Below the pieces are notes generated by a model that searched no databases, was not told the origin of the DNA, and saw only the letters and a list, made by a program, of their open reading frames with translations. From contig NZ_WIXN01000013.1 of NCBI RefSeq assembly GCF_010994035.1, positions 1 through 64,000 on the forward strand: a stretch of DNA of 64,000 nucleotides, in the 5' to 3' direction. The translations under genes and the position numbers were made by a program. Below are positions 34,451-43,106 of this stretch, piece after piece. The stretch comes from Virgibacillus aidingensis (GTDB taxonomy: Bacteria > Bacillota > Bacilli > Bacillales > Amphibacillaceae). How positions within the stretch are numbered: position 1 is the first letter of the stretch; the number at the start of each line of letters is the position of its first letter.

Positions 34451-34578
34451 AGATCAATACCCTATTTTTACATTTTAATTCAGAATATTGATATTTATGG
34501 TACAATGAGGATGAAATAGGGGAAGGAGAGCAAAAGGGGTATACAATTGTACAATATAAATAAAAGAATGGGAGGAGT

Positions 34579-34731
34579 TTGTCTCAATGGAAAACCCAAT
34601 CAAAAACTTATTATGATTTGTACAGGTTAACTATATATGAATTTGAATCAATCCAGGAAAGGAAATGGTCTGGTAGCGGATTTTCCCTTCCAAACTCAAT
34701 AAAAATATATATGGACGCCATACATAAATGA
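34579..34731 (+). CDS. possible 50-aa protein, family not recognised
   Basis: In the 400-base gap after the operon terminator one frame is open from a TTG at 34579, directly behind GGGAGGAG (short spacing), to a TGA at 34731. The 50 residues look protein-like (YYDLYRLTIYEFESIQ, then KWSGSGFSLPNSIKIYMD). The same ribosome site is also followed by a nine-residue ORF from ATG 34587 in another frame. It may be a small protein or the tail of a decayed gene. Confidence 0.4.
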   Translation: MSQWKTQSKTYYDLYRLTIYEFESIQERKWSGSGFSLPNSIKIYMDAIHK

Positions 34732-34785
34732 AGTGATCGATAAACGGGGACATTAATTTTTTGAGTAATTCAAGAAGGTGATGCA

Positions 34786-35688
34786 ATGGACTGGCAGGAT
34801 CATAAAAATTATATTACAGTAAAAGCGCGGCAGCCCTTTCAATTTAGTTCATGTCTGAATTGGCTGAAGAAAAGGGATAAGGAGATAATTTATGAACTGG
34901 TTAATGAGCATGTGCTTATCCTGATCCCGACAAATGAAGGTGCTGTATTGGGCAGGATAGAGGAAGGGTCCGAGGGTGTAAAAGTTTCGTTTCCCGAATC
35001 AATTCCGTCTTTGCGGGGTAAAAACCAAGCAGCACAGTTTGTGAATGATTGGTTTGATATGGATACGGACATTCTTCCTTTCTATCAGCTTGCCGAAAAG
35101 GATCCATTGTTGCGGCCTTTAGTTCATAAACATTATGGGATGCGGATTGTAGGCATTCCCGATTTATTTGAAGCATTATCCTGGGCGGTAATCGGCCAGC
35201 AGATTAATCTTACTTTTGCATATAAAGTCAAGCGCCGATTTATTGATACTTATGGCGCGCATATTACATATAAAGGAACAAAATATTGGTTATTTCCGCG
35301 TGCAGAGAAAATTGCCGATTTAGACCCTGAAGCACTCAGGGAGCTGCAATTCAGTATAAGAAAAGCGGAATATATTATCGATATGGCAAAAATGATCAGG
35401 GATGGGGCACTATCAAAGGAAAAATTACAGCATTTGGATCCGCTCTCATTAAAAAAAGAACTGATGGCTATTCGGGGAATAGGGCATTGGTCCGCGGAAT
35501 ATGTGCGAATGAAATGCTTTCGGCATCCTGATGCATTTCCTGTGGCAGATGTCGGTCTGCATAATGCACTGAAATCACAGCTTGGCTGGGATAGAAAACC
35601 TGAAATAGAAGAAATTGAGGAGATGGCTGCTCATTTGAGCGGCTGGGAGGCGTATGCGGTCTTTTATCTCTGGATGTCGAATGGATAA
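34786..35688 (+). CDS. DNA-3-methyladenine glycosylase II (AlkA-like)
   Basis: A 300-residue helix-hairpin-helix glycosylase that removes alkylated bases, starting base excision repair. It has an N-terminal AlkA_N-type domain and then the HhH-GPD core: LSWAVIGQQINLTFAYKVK, and LMAIRGIGHWSAEYV with the catalytic Asp in FPVADVGLHNAL. ATG after GAAGGTGAT. No Ada-type regulator is adjacent. It is followed by a methyltransferase gene. Confidence 0.9.
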   Translation: MDWQDHKNYITVKARQPFQFSSCLNWLKKRDKEIIYELVNEHVLILIPTNEGAVLGRIEEGSEGVKVSFPESIPSLRGKNQAAQFVNDWFDMDTDILPFYQLAEKDPLLRPLVHKHYGMRIVGIPDLFEALSWAVIGQQINLTFAYKVKRRFIDTYGAHITYKGTKYWLFPRAEKIADLDPEALRELQFSIRKAEYIIDMAKMIRDGALSKEKLQHLDPLSLKKELMAIRGIGHWSAEYVRMKCFRHPDAFPVADVGLHNALKSQLGWDRKPEIEEIEEMAAHLSGWEAYAVFYLWMSNG

Positions 35689-35727
35689 CATTAATATAAA
35701 ATATATTCTTTGAAGGAGAAGCTGCGA

Positions 35728-36495
35728 ATGTCTGCACAATTTAATTATGATAAGGACGGGCAAACATACGGAAGTTACAGAAAAACGGATCAAAGAATTG
35801 CAGCCTATGTCGAAAAAGCTATTGGAGAGGCACAGACTGTCCTGAATGTCGGAGCGGGAACCGGTTCCTATGAGCCCAAGGATAAATATGTTATTTCAGT
35901 GGAACCTTCTAAAACGATGCGTTTACAGCGGGCACAAAAGAATAAAGCTCCGGCAGTCATTGGAACTGCAGAGAACCTGCCCTTCGATGATGATTCTTTT
36001 GATGCCTCCATGGCAATGATTACCATTCATCACTGGGGGGATATGGAAAAAGGCTTGCAGGAATTGCTGAGAGTCAGTAAAGGTAGAGTCATTGTTATGA
36101 CGTTTGATCCCGATGCGTTGGACATCTTTTGGAATGTAAACTATTTTCCTGAAGTTGTGCAGGCAGAGAAGGAAAGATATCCTTCTGTAAAATTTATTAT
36201 GGATGTATTGGGAGGAAACTGTGAGATCATTACGATTCCCATACCTATCGACTGTGCTGATGGATTTCAGGAAGCTTTCTATGGCCGTCCTGAAGCTTTC
36301 CTGGATAAAGAAATAAGAAATAATCAATCTGCCTGGGGTTTTGTATCAGAAGAAGAGGAGCTGCATGGTGTGCAATTGCTGAAAGAGGAACTGGAATCAG
36401 GCGAATGGGACAGGAAGTATGGCAAATATCGTACACAGCCTTTTTTTGAAGGGGCGCTTAGGTTGATTGTTGCTGAAGCAAAAGAAGGAAAATAA
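35728..36495 (+). CDS. class I SAM-dependent methyltransferase
   Basis: A 255-residue methyltransferase of the Methyltransf_11 type. Motif I is VLNVGAGTGSYEP, the motif-II/III region is LPFDDDSFDASMAMITIHHW and VSKGRVIVMTFDPDALDIFW. ATG at 35728 after GAAGGAGAAG; an upstream in-frame ATG overlaps that ribosome site. Acceptor unknown. It lies 39 bases after the glycosylase gene and may be co-transcribed with it. Confidence 0.88.
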   Translation: MSAQFNYDKDGQTYGSYRKTDQRIAAYVEKAIGEAQTVLNVGAGTGSYEPKDKYVISVEPSKTMRLQRAQKNKAPAVIGTAENLPFDDDSFDASMAMITIHHWGDMEKGLQELLRVSKGRVIVMTFDPDALDIFWNVNYFPEVVQAEKERYPSVKFIMDVLGGNCEIITIPIPIDCADGFQEAFYGRPEAFLDKEIRNNQSAWGFVSEEEELHGVQLLKEELESGEWDRKYGKYRTQPFFEGALRLIVAEAKEGK

Positions 36496-36612
36496 AGATT
36501 TAAAGTTTAACAAAAAAAGGGAGCAAGAGATATTAACATTCATTTTATTTCTGATATCATTTTTTCATAAAGAAAATGGATAATAGATGAAAAAACAAAT
36601 GGGGATGAATAC

Positions 36613-37386
36613 ATGTTTAGTTATTACAGCAAACTTTCTTCAGAAGTATATGACCTCGATAAATATATTGGCCGGTCTTTCGGGGATGTCGAATTTTACA
36701 GCGGGAAACTGGCTTCCTGTACGGGTACTATTCTGGAGCCGGGAGTCGGGACGGGCAGGATGCTTATTCCTTTACTCGAAAAAGGGCTGAGAGTGGAAGG
36801 CTTCGACGTTTCAGAGGATATGCTAAAAATATGCCGCAGGAACTGTGAAACAAGAGGACTGAACCCGGATTTATTTCAGGATCATATGGAATCTTTCCTA
36901 TCTGATAAAAAATATGAAGCTATTATTGTGCCGACTGGAACTTTCCTGCTTTTGCACAGGAGAGAGGATTCCATCAAGGCATTGAAAAACTTTTATTATC
37001 ATCTTGCTGAAGGTGGAAAACTGGTTTTGGACCTGTCGTTGCAAACTGACTTATCGATGGAGAATATATCAACGAGGACATGGGAACTCGGAGATGGGGA
37101 AATGATTACTCTGGAAACGAAAAAAGTGGAAGTAGATTATATCAACCAGTACACTATGTCTCATCATCGATATGAAAAATGGGACAATGGCAAGCTGGTA
37201 CAGACAGAACTGGAGCAATTTCCGCTGCGCTGGTATGGTGTGGAAGAATTTAAACTGATATTGGAACAACTGGGGTTTCAGGATATTGTCATTTCCGCGG
37301 ATTATGAATATGGAGTATATCCGACGGAAGAAAGTCAAATGATTACGTATGAGGCTGTTGTTAATAAGGAGTGTAATCCGGTATAG
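36613..37386 (+). CDS. class I SAM-dependent methyltransferase (second)
   Basis: A 257-residue methyltransferase, only distantly related to its neighbour. Motif I is ILEPGVGTGRMLIPLLEKG, with the following acidic residue in EGFDVSEDML, and AIIVPTGTFLLLHR after the core strand 4. The C-terminal third is beta-rich (ISTRTWELGDGEMITLETK), typical of small-molecule methyltransferases. ATG preceded by GGGGATG. Acceptor unknown; separate transcription unit likely. Confidence 0.86.
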   Translation: MFSYYSKLSSEVYDLDKYIGRSFGDVEFYSGKLASCTGTILEPGVGTGRMLIPLLEKGLRVEGFDVSEDMLKICRRNCETRGLNPDLFQDHMESFLSDKKYEAIIVPTGTFLLLHRREDSIKALKNFYYHLAEGGKLVLDLSLQTDLSMENISTRTWELGDGEMITLETKKVEVDYINQYTMSHHRYEKWDNGKLVQTELEQFPLRWYGVEEFKLILEQLGFQDIVISADYEYGVYPTEESQMITYEAVVNKECNPV

Positions 37387-37535
37387 AAAAAGTTTTCCTG
37401 TGTATTTGTCGGCTTCGGAGCATGTAAACTTCCGGTTCTGTCCATTGAAGTGTAAGAAAAAACAATTTCTTCCTGTGTTATAATTAAAATAATATATATT
37501 TGAAAGGTTTGCATATTGGTTTGGGAGAGGTATTT

Positions 37536-37577
37536 ATGAGTACTGTTCTTATTTCAGGTGATTTCAATGTCCAATAA
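37536..37577 (+). CDS. 13-residue upstream ORF overlapping the monooxygenase start
   Basis: ATG at 37536 lies six bases after GGGAGAGG and encodes MSTVLISGDFNVQ before TAA at 37575. The stop lies nine bases inside the next gene, whose own weaker ribosome site AGGTGA is within this ORF. It is therefore a candidate leader peptide that couples translation; it could equally be the remains of an earlier start. Confidence 0.35.
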   Translation: MSTVLISGDFNVQ

Positions 37578-38523
37578 ATTTAATGCACATCAAGGCTATA
37601 CCTACATGTTTAAAGAGAATTATCTTTCATTGGGATTGTTTTTCCCCCTGGAATCTTATGAAGGAAGTATCCCGGAAATGGATGTGGAGAAGCAGCTGAA
37701 ACTTACAAAACAGGCAGAAGAAGCGGGTTTTGCTTCTCTATTTGTCAGGGATGTTCCGCTTTATGACCCCGGATTTGGCGACGCAGGACAGATGTATGAT
37801 CCATGGGTTTTTCTTGGATATATAGCGGCCCATACAAAAAGAATCGCTTTAGGGACCGGAAGTATTGTTACACCGCTGCGCCATCCGTTACATACTGCAA
37901 AAGCAGCGGCTTCTCTTGATCGGATTTCCGGCAACAGACTGATTCTCGGTCTTGCTGCAGGCGATCGGCCAATTGAATTTTCCGCTTTTTCCACGGACAG
38001 AGACAAGCGCGCACAGCTATTCCGTGAGACGCTTTATGTGATGAGACAAACGTGGAAGGAGCCGTTTCCGAAAATCAGCTCCACAACGACCAATTTGCAA
38101 GATGCCGATTTACTTCCCAAGCCGTCCATTGGGGATATACCGGTATTGATTACAGGAAATGCATCCCAGACACCTGCCTGGATTGCACAATACGGGGATG
38201 GCTGGTTTTTTTACCAAAGAAATATAGACTTGCAGGCACTGCGGATGAAGGAGTGGCGTTCTTTCACTAACGGCTTCAAACCTTTTGCCCAGTCCCTGTC
38301 TTTGGATTTAGCAGAAGATCCAAATGAAGAGCCAACATACATGCAGCTTGGATTCCGGAGCGGGCGTAATTATTTAATATCCTATTTGGATGACCTGAGA
38401 AAAATCGGTGTAAACCATGTGGCATTTAATTTTAAAGCAGCCAAACGCCCAGTGGATGAGATGATTCAGGAGCTCGGGGAGGAAGTCGTTCCGCATTTTC
38501 CTGCATTATCAAGTGTCAGATAA
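37567..38523 (+). CDS. LLM class flavin-dependent oxidoreductase
   Basis: A 318-residue TIM-barrel enzyme of the bacterial luciferase-like monooxygenase superfamily. Features: LGLFFPLESYEG at strand 1, AEEAGFASLFVRDVP, TKRIALGTGSIVTPLRHPLHTAKAAASLD, and the flavin-contacting ITGNASQTPAWIAQYGDGW. It uses FMNH2 (or F420, unlikely in Bacillaceae) with an unknown substrate. ATG at 37567 chosen by AGGTGA; an ATG further in (MFKENYLSLG) would remove a non-conserved leader. Confidence 0.87.
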   Translation: MSNKFNAHQGYTYMFKENYLSLGLFFPLESYEGSIPEMDVEKQLKLTKQAEEAGFASLFVRDVPLYDPGFGDAGQMYDPWVFLGYIAAHTKRIALGTGSIVTPLRHPLHTAKAAASLDRISGNRLILGLAAGDRPIEFSAFSTDRDKRAQLFRETLYVMRQTWKEPFPKISSTTTNLQDADLLPKPSIGDIPVLITGNASQTPAWIAQYGDGWFFYQRNIDLQALRMKEWRSFTNGFKPFAQSLSLDLAEDPNEEPTYMQLGFRSGRNYLISYLDDLRKIGVNHVAFNFKAAKRPVDEMIQELGEEVVPHFPALSSVR

Positions 38524-38546
38524 ACGAAGGAAAGAAGGTGGAAATA

Positions 38547-38846
38547 ATGCCTGTTTGTCAAAGTTGTAATCAGAAGTGGACATGGAAACAAACGGTGAAG
38601 AAATCATTTACTTTAGATACGGCCATGCCGTGTCCGCACTGTAGTCAGAAGCAATACGTTACCTCCAGAGCGAGGAAGCGGAGTGCACTGCTTACCATGA
38701 TTATCCCATTCCTTATTTTTATTCCTTTCTTTTTTGATGTAAATATTTTTACTGCTTTAGGCCTTTACCTGGCAGCGGGGATGGGAATTATGCTTATTTA
38801 TCCGTTTCTCGTTGAATTATCCAGCCAGGAGGAACATTTATGGTAA
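38547..38846 (+). CDS. CXXC-20-CXXC family membrane protein
   Basis: A 99-residue protein with two CXXC motifs spaced by about 20 residues (CQSCNQKW and MPCPHCSQKQY), a basic linker and two hydrophobic helices (TMIIPFLIFIPFFF and GLYLAAGMGIMLIYPFLV). This is the TIGR04104 type of Bacillaceae proteins: a zinc-ribbon-like head on a membrane anchor, function unknown. ATG at 38547 after GAAGGTGG, just downstream of the monooxygenase. Confidence 0.82.
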   Translation: MPVCQSCNQKWTWKQTVKKSFTLDTAMPCPHCSQKQYVTSRARKRSALLTMIIPFLIFIPFFFDVNIFTALGLYLAAGMGIMLIYPFLVELSSQEEHLW

Positions 38847-38897
38847 ATTATTTGGAGGGCAATCCAAACATTTTTTTGTAATTTTCTTGAATCATAA

Positions 38898-38943
38898 TGA
38901 AAAAACACGCTGCTAATTATGTCGTTATAATTAATAGCGTGTT
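38898..38943 (-). terminator. terminator of the cyclophilin gene
   Basis: AACACGCT pairs with AGCGTGTT, extended by TAATTAT/ATAATTA; on the minus strand it is followed by a run of T. Confidence 0.85.
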
Positions 38944-38961
38944 ACTGCACAAGGTGCCTTT

Positions 38962-39636
38962 TTAATCCACTTTCTCCGGCTCCGGATAATCATACCCTTT
39001 TGTGTCTACGGTTACTTCCTTCATTTGCTGGTCTTCAAGCGGCCTGTCCATATCGTCCCGCTCTGCCGAGACGATCTCATCAGCCACTTCCATCCCTTCC
39101 GTTACTTCCCCAAATGCCGCGTAATCGCCATCAAGATGCGGGGATAGTTCCGTCATAATGAAAAACTGGGACCCGGCTGAATCAGGGTCCTGTGATCTCG
39201 CCATCGACAGAACGCCGCGGTCATGCTCCAAATCATTTTCAAAGCCATTGGAACTGAACTCACCCGGGATGGCATAGCCTGGATTGCCGGTTCCGTTGCC
39301 TTCCGGATCTCCGCCTTGGATCATGAAGCCCGGAATGACCCTGTGAAAGATCAATCCGTCATAAAATCCGTCTTCCACAAGGGATACAAAGTTGGCTACC
39401 GTATTCGGTGCAATTTCCGGATAAAGTTCGGCCGTTATTTGTTCATCATTTTCCATCGTAATGGTTACCACCGGATTTTCTTCTACGTCTTCCGGGTAAT
39501 TGGATTGTTCGTTGGTTTCTTCCTCCGGCTGTTCTGCCGTTTCATCCGCCTGCTCCCCGTCATCCTGTCCGCAGGCTGCCAGCAGGAATAAAAGGCTGAT
39601 TGAAATAATTAATAAGGTTTTGTATTTTGCCCGCAC
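38962..39636 (-). CDS. lipoprotein peptidyl-prolyl cis-trans isomerase (cyclophilin)
   Basis: A 224-residue lipoprotein: signal LLFLLAACGQ with the lipobox Cys at about residue 22, then an acidic linker (about 25-55) and a cyclophilin domain. Catalytic and binding residues are in FHRVIPGFMIQGGDPEGNGTG, MARSQDPDSAGSQFFIM and FGEVTEGMEV. It catalyses proline isomerization in proteins on the outer face of the membrane, probably assisting folding of secreted proteins. GTG start after AAGGAGAGG. The acidic linker fits a halophilic host. Confidence 0.92.
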   Translation of the reverse strand: MRAKYKTLLIISISLLFLLAACGQDDGEQADETAEQPEEETNEQSNYPEDVEENPVVTITMENDEQITAELYPEIAPNTVANFVSLVEDGFYDGLIFHRVIPGFMIQGGDPEGNGTGNPGYAIPGEFSSNGFENDLEHDRGVLSMARSQDPDSAGSQFFIMTELSPHLDGDYAAFGEVTEGMEVADEIVSAERDDMDRPLEDQQMKEVTVDTKGYDYPEPEKVD

Positions 39637-39832
39637 ATTTTTCCTCTCCTTGCTTTCTAAAAATATGACCGCATTTAGTATAGCATGTCTTTTCCTGGTG
39701 GAAAACGGGAGAAAGTCCCCTTTTTTGAAACTGTTTTTTTGGTTAGAAGTTCACAAATAAAATGCCGAAATTCACAAAATCAATCTGCGTTCTGCTCTTC
39801 TTTGAAATTGAAAGACAAGGCAGACGTCCAAA

Positions 39833-41083
39833 TTACGCAAAATGTCCGCCGATTTTCTTGCTCCGGTCAAGCGTAATGCCGGCGCTGGTATAACTTGTTG
39901 CCCGCAGAATAGCCGTAGATCCGTGCTTGGCCCGGATAGCATCCATGACATAGCCGATATCCGTTTTTTTGGCGCGGTCCTCAAACAGGTTCAATTGTGT
40001 TTCCCCTTTATCAAATAGATTATCCAGAGTAACATAGACGCGGCGGATATTGCTTTTCCCATCATAAAATTCATGAAACAGCTGCATGCATACCTCATAC
40101 ATATCCATTGTAACATTGGTGGGGATGGACACGGAGCGGGAACGGGAAAAACCGCCGCCTGTTTCTTTCCCGTAGCCAATGCCAAGATGAATGGTTTTAC
40201 CAACCTGATTGGCTGTTCTGGCTCTGCGGCACACTTCCTCACAAAGATCGAGGATACAAACCGACACCTCTTCCTTTGTGTAGTCACGCAGCAATGAAAT
40301 GCCGTGGCCAAAGCCTTTTTGTTCGGTTTTGGTAAAGTCGCCGTAAATAGGGCTTAAATCAATGCCCCATGCATGCCAATACAACTGTTCTCCCATCACT
40401 CCGAAACGTTTTTTAAGTTGCTCCAGGCTGAATCCTGCCAGCTGTCCGAGTGTAACAATTCCCATCCGGTTCAGGTTCCGTTTCATTCTGCCGCCAATTC
40501 CCCAAATATCCTCCACAGGAAAAGGCCAAAGTTTTTCTTCGACATCTTCATATTTGCATTCGGCAATGCCTGCTTTTTTTGCGTGCAGATCCATTACCAC
40601 TTTAGCCAGAAATTTATTATCACCGATCCCGATCGACGAGGTGATCCCGAAGCTGTCGAGAATATCTGTTTTTATTTTTCGTGCAATCTCCCAGCGATCT
40701 CCGAATAATCTTTGCAGCCCATTGACCGTCACCCAGACTTCATCCACGGAATACTGGTGAATGGCTTCCTTTGGAACATATTGGTTAATCAGCCTCGTGA
40801 TTTCCATCGACACCCGCAAATAATCAGCCATATGTGCCGGAACAATATGAATGTCCGGGTCATCCGGTAGCTCAAAAAAACGGCTCACATTGCTGATGCC
40901 ATGCTTTCTTTTTAATTCCGGGGAGGCTGCCAGCACAATACTCCCTGATCTATTCGGATCACCAACCACCGCCAGCATGGTTTTCATTGGATCCAGCCCT
41001 AATTTTACAGCTTCTACACTTGCATAAAAGGAACGCATATCAATACAAAGTACATCATTTCTTGGATAAGAAGAATAATCCAT
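39833..41083 (-). CDS. Y-family DNA polymerase, UvrX/YqjW type
   Basis: A 416-residue translesion polymerase. Catalytic acidic residues are in VLCIDMRSFYASVEA and YSVDEVWV; SSIGIGDNKFLAKVVMDLHAKK and the HhH region VEDIWGIGGRMKRNLNRMG are family features, followed by the little-finger domain. ATG at 41083 after AGGTGGTG. A LexA box overlaps the promoter region just upstream, so the gene belongs to the SOS response. The C-terminal LNLF motif (ETQLNLFEDR) may bind the beta clamp. The companion yolD gene is absent. Confidence 0.93.
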   Translation of the reverse strand: MDYSSYPRNDVLCIDMRSFYASVEAVKLGLDPMKTMLAVVGDPNRSGSIVLAASPELKRKHGISNVSRFFELPDDPDIHIVPAHMADYLRVSMEITRLINQYVPKEAIHQYSVDEVWVTVNGLQRLFGDRWEIARKIKTDILDSFGITSSIGIGDNKFLAKVVMDLHAKKAGIAECKYEDVEEKLWPFPVEDIWGIGGRMKRNLNRMGIVTLGQLAGFSLEQLKKRFGVMGEQLYWHAWGIDLSPIYGDFTKTEQKGFGHGISLLRDYTKEEVSVCILDLCEEVCRRARTANQVGKTIHLGIGYGKETGGGFSRSRSVSIPTNVTMDMYEVCMQLFHEFYDGKSNIRRVYVTLDNLFDKGETQLNLFEDRAKKTDIGYVMDAIRAKHGSTAILRATSYTSAGITLDRSKKIGGHFA

Positions 41084-41101
41084 GAAAATCACCACCTAAC
41101 A

Positions 41102-41115
41102 GGAACGTTTGTTCC
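41102..41115. promoter_or_regulatory. LexA (SOS) box of the Y-family polymerase gene
   Basis: GGAACGTTTGTTCC matches the Bacillus SOS box (GAAC-N4-GTTC with flanking symmetry) and lies 18 bases upstream of the start codon. Confidence 0.9.
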
Positions 41116-41268
41116 TATTATATGCAGAAAATAGGACTTTAGCAATGGTAATAAATACAATTTCTGAATGATTGAATTTTCAAAGACAATTTTTTCTGCT
41201 TGTAAGATAAAAATAAGTATATTATCATTTATTGTAATTGTTATACAACTTTGAAGGAGATGAGGCAT

Positions 41269-42858
41269 ATGTTTTCACCATTGACCCCACTGGACTGGAA
41301 GCGGCGGGCAGTCAAATATTACCCGCAGAAAAAGGCGGTCATTGATGGAGAAAAGGAATTTACATACGAGGAGTTTGGAGAGCGGGCAGACAGACTTTCT
41401 GTTGCTTTGCATGAAGCAGGTATACGGAAAGGGGATCATGTGGCGGTTATGCTCCCGAATACACATTATATGCTGGAGAGTTTTTACGGAATCTGTCAGC
41501 TTGGTGCGGTAATGGTGCCTTTAAATTACCGGATTTCTGCAGAAGATATGGAGTATATCATCAATCACAGCGATGCGAAAATGCTAATAGTGGACGAACA
41601 ATTTACAGAGCCCATTAAAGAAGTGGAAGACCACCTATCTCTGGAAGAAATCATTGTTGTTGCCGTGGAAGGGTATGAGTCTGCAGTAAAAGGATTGGAT
41701 TATGAAGCATTCCTGGAGCGTGTCCCGCATCATTCCCCACCGGAAGTGGAAATCGATGAAAACCAGTTGCTCACATTGAATTACACGAGCGGAACAACAT
41801 CCAAACCAAAAGGAGTCATGCTTACCCATCGCGGGAATTATCTTAATGCTGCGAACTTTATGTATCATTTAAGAGTGGAGCATGATGATGTTTATCTGCA
41901 CACGCTGCCAATGTTTCACGCCAATGGATGGGGCGGTGTCTGGGCAATTACTGCAGCCGGGGCGACACATGTTTGTTTAAGAAAAGTGGATCCGCCGCTG
42001 ATTCTCGATTTATTTGAGGATAAAAAAATCAGCCTGTTATGCGGAGCGCCAACCGTGGTCAATATGCTGATCAATGATCCGAAAGCAAAGGAGACAGAAA
42101 TAAAAACAAGACCCCGCATGGCGACTGCAGGAGCTCCTCCGGCAGCAGCATTGATTCAGAAAGCACAGGATATTCTCGGTCTGAATATGACACATGTATA
42201 CGGCTTAACGGAAACCTCACCCTTTATTTTATATAATGAATGGAAAAAGGAATTTGATGAAAAATCAGCGGATGGGCAGGCAATGATTAAAGCAAGACAG
42301 GGAATTGAACTGGCATTTAACGGCGAGACGAAAGTGGTTCAGCAGGACGGGCAGGAAGTGGCATGGAACGGAAAAGAACTGGGAGAGATTGTTACCCGCG
42401 GCAATGTAGTCATGGAAGGGTACTACAAAGACCGGGAAAAAACGGCAGAAGCCATGAAAGACGGCTGGTTCTACACAGGTGACCTGGCAGTAACGCATCC
42501 GGACGGTTATATAGAGATTCGGGATCGTGTGAAAGATATGATCATCTCAGGCGGGGAAAATATTTCATCCACCGAGGTAGAGGGTGTATTGTATAAACAC
42601 CCGGATGTATTGGAAGCAGCAGTTATCGCCATCCCTGATGAAAAATGGGGAGAGGTGCCAAAAGCGATTATAGTACGGAAAGACAATGCCGGGGTTACGG
42701 AACAGGCTATCATAGATTACTGCCGTGAAAATATGGCACATTTTAAAGCGCCAAAAGCAGTGGAATTTGTGAAAGCGCTCCCGAAAACCGCTACAGGAAA
42801 ACTGCAGAAATTCCGTTTGAGGGAAATGCATTGGGAAGGTACTAAAAAAGTAAATTAG
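41269..42858 (+). CDS. acyl-CoA synthetase (AMP-forming)
   Basis: A 529-residue ANL-superfamily enzyme that activates a fatty or other carboxylic acid as acyl-AMP and then acyl-CoA. Motifs: LNYTSGTTSKPKGV (phosphate loop), HVYGLTETSPF, YTGDLAVTHPDGYI and RVKDMIISGGENI, and the terminal catalytic lysine in LPKTATGKLQK. ATG at 41269 chosen for GAAGGAG nine bases upstream. It resembles medium/long-chain acyl-CoA ligases of Bacillaceae; acid specificity cannot be told. Followed by a strong terminator. Confidence 0.93.
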   Translation: MFSPLTPLDWKRRAVKYYPQKKAVIDGEKEFTYEEFGERADRLSVALHEAGIRKGDHVAVMLPNTHYMLESFYGICQLGAVMVPLNYRISAEDMEYIINHSDAKMLIVDEQFTEPIKEVEDHLSLEEIIVVAVEGYESAVKGLDYEAFLERVPHHSPPEVEIDENQLLTLNYTSGTTSKPKGVMLTHRGNYLNAANFMYHLRVEHDDVYLHTLPMFHANGWGGVWAITAAGATHVCLRKVDPPLILDLFEDKKISLLCGAPTVVNMLINDPKAKETEIKTRPRMATAGAPPAAALIQKAQDILGLNMTHVYGLTETSPFILYNEWKKEFDEKSADGQAMIKARQGIELAFNGETKVVQQDGQEVAWNGKELGEIVTRGNVVMEGYYKDREKTAEAMKDGWFYTGDLAVTHPDGYIEIRDRVKDMIISGGENISSTEVEGVLYKHPDVLEAAVIAIPDEKWGEVPKAIIVRKDNAGVTEQAIIDYCRENMAHFKAPKAVEFVKALPKTATGKLQKFRLREMHWEGTKKVN

Positions 42859-42880
42859 TAATCGGGAAGAAATAAAATCC

Positions 42881-42926
42881 ATACCGGGAAAGCGGAGCAT
42901 TTAATTTCCCGGTATCGTTTTTTTTT
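42881..42926 (+). terminator. terminator of the acyl-CoA synthetase gene
   Basis: ATACCGGGAA pairs with TTCCCGGTAT over 10 bp, followed by CG and a run of nine or ten T. Confidence 0.93.
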
Positions 42927-43106
42927 AGTATGTCCAGGAAATTGCTGATAGTTGTGAAAAAAAGGCCCGGCACAGGCCATGGAAGCAGTTTTTGCGGAAA
43001 ATTGGCCCGATATTGTTTTCAATAGATGTTTCAGAGGGCAATTAGGTGAAGTTTTGCAGTGAAGATTTCTAAAAGACATTATGAAAAAGGGGGAGGAAGA
43101 GAGGAT

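Noticed and set aside
35728-37386. Two adjacent methyltransferases as a tandem duplication
   Set aside because: They share only the general SAM-binding fold; motif I and the rest differ too much for a recent duplication.
41165-41182. FadR-like operator upstream of the acyl-CoA synthetase gene
   Set aside because: The left half TGAATGA fits, but the right half (ATTTTCA) does not match the expected TCATTCA well.
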